Part shown: in pieces, positions 63,288 through 64,000 of the stretch
Position numbering within the stretch: the first letter of the stretch is position 1
How the letters are laid out: each line of letters starts with the position of its first letter
NCBI RefSeq assembly: GCF_003666245.1
Contig: NZ_MJLZ01000005.1
Location: forward strand, 1-64,000
Direction of reading: 5' to 3'
DNA: 64,000 nucleotides
From: Brenneria alni
GTDB taxonomy: Bacteria; Pseudomonadota; Gammaproteobacteria; Enterobacterales; Enterobacteriaceae
Translations under genes and position numbers: made by a program
The notes under the pieces: generated by a model
Told to the model about the DNA's origin: nothing
What the model saw: only the letters and a program-made list of their open reading frames with translations
Databases searched by the model: none

Positions 63288-64000
63288 TCAACTGGAGCAG
63301 GATATCTCAAGATGTTTGCCCCACTCTGGCGGTAACGCCGCCAGATCATCCATTTCCGGCTGGTCGGCATACGGCTGACAAAGCGCCTGATGTAAGCGGG
63401 CCAACACGCGGATATCGTCTTTTTCCGCCGTTTCAATAGCCTGTTGGGCCAGGAAGTTACGCAAAATATATTTCGGATTGGCGGCTTTCATCCGTTGCTG
63501 ACGTTCGGCATCATCCTGTGGTTCCTGCGCAAGACGTTTGCGATACGCCGTAAACCAGTGATCAAACGCCGGACGATCGATGAATTCATCACGCAGGGGG
63601 GAAAGTCTGTCGTTTTTCTCGCTCGTCGCCAGCAGACGGAACGTTCGGGTGTAATCAGCACCCTCCTGCTGCATCAACCGCAATAAGCCCATCAGAATAT
63701 TGTTATCGGCGCCATCGGCGATAAACAGCCCCAGTTTGGCGCGCATCAGCTCGCCAAATTTCTGCATCAGCGCTGGCTCGTAACGCGCCAATGCCATTTC
63801 CAGTTCATCCGTGCTCATCAATCCCGACAGCGATTGTGCCAGACGATGCAGATTCCACAGCCCAACCGCCGGTTGATTATCAAATGCGTAGCGCCCCTGA
63901 TGGTCGGAGTGATTGCAGATATAACCTGGCTGGTAATCATCCATAAATCCGAACGGCCCGTAATCAATGGTTAACCCCAGGATGGACATATTGTCCGTAT
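63288..64000 (-). CDS. selO: Protein adenylyltransferase SelO, C-terminal part
   Basis: The gene continues past the right edge; at least 237 residues of the roughly 480 expected are visible. The segment [37 protein letters not shown] holds the conserved Asp-Phe-Gly-like region of this pseudokinase, and the end [10 protein letters not shown] carries the conserved C-terminal Cys of SelO (YdiU), which is a selenocysteine in some eukaryotic homologues. It transfers AMP to Ser/Thr/Tyr of target proteins. The Met at 63989 is internal; upstream codons TDN are in frame. Confidence 0.93.
   Translation of the reverse strand, partial: TDNMSILGLTIDYGPFGFMDDYQPGYICNHSDHQGRYAFDNQPAVGLWNLHRLAQSLSGLMSTDELEMALARYEPALMQKFGELMRAKLGLFIADGADNNILMGLLRLMQQEGADYTRTFRLLATSEKNDRLSPLRDEFIDRPAFDHWFTAYRKRLAQEPQDDAERQQRMKAANPKYILRNFLAQQAIETAEKDDIRVLARLHQALCQPYADQPEMDDLAALPPEWGKHLEISCSS

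Overview
The window is chromosomal DNA of a plant-associated enterobacterium, most likely a Pectobacteriaceae member (Brenneria/Pectobacterium/Dickeya-like). The right 31 kb keeps the conserved enterobacterial order pykF-lpp-ldtE-sufESDCBA-menI-ydiJ-ydiK-rprA-ppsA-ppsR-(hmu)-selO. Protein lengths and motifs there match the Escherichia coli orthologues closely. This placement is inferred from gene content; no 16S rRNA or species marker is present.

Region 1 (1-9.6 kb) is an accessory catabolic and uptake block on the minus strand: an AmiC-like sensor protein, then a UrtA-like Tat-exported binding protein, a zinc alcohol dehydrogenase, a UrtBCDE-like branched-chain/amide ABC transporter, a small ABM-fold monooxygenase-like protein and an aldehyde dehydrogenase. 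A divergent MarR regulator sits beside it. Region 2 (9.6-24 kb) is a LysR regulator facing a long, tightly coupled minus-strand operon: TRAP transporter dctPQM, a CitE/HpcH-like lyase, a thiamine-diphosphate enzyme, a PuuC-like aldehyde dehydrogenase, an RraA-fold protein and a peptide-type ABC transporter oppABCDF. The substrate is not recognisable. The block is bracketed by inverted copies of a 66-bp structured repeat. Two near-perfect NtrC boxes and a sigma-54-like promoter precede the LysR gene. Region 3 (24-26.2 kb) has an N-carbamoyl amino acid hydrolase, several repeat elements, a small ORF whose tail comes from a repeat, and tRNA-Val(GAC).

Region 4 (26.3-32.6 kb) is a complete beta-glucoside (arbutin/salicin) operon bglG-arbF-arbB-bglH, with two RAT/terminator antitermination modules. 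Region 5 (33-52 kb) is core: pyruvate kinase I with a Cra box, Braun lipoprotein, L,D-transpeptidase, the Suf Fe-S assembly operon, a Fur-boxed unknown gene, MenI, YdiJ, YdiK, the sRNA RprA with its RcsB box, ApbE, and PEP synthase with its regulatory kinase.

Region 6 (53.4-59.4 kb) is a sucrose-isomer cassette. It holds an exported sucrose isomerase homologue (isomaltulose/trehalulose synthase family), a GntR/UTRA regulator, an alpha-glucoside PTS EIICB and a GH4 6-phospho-alpha-glucosidase. Together these would convert sucrose outside the cytoplasm into isomers that few competitors use, then import, phosphorylate and cleave them. Region 7 (59.5-63.3 kb) is a Fur-boxed hemin operon hmuSTUV without an adjacent receptor gene, followed by the C-terminal part of selO, which runs off the right edge.
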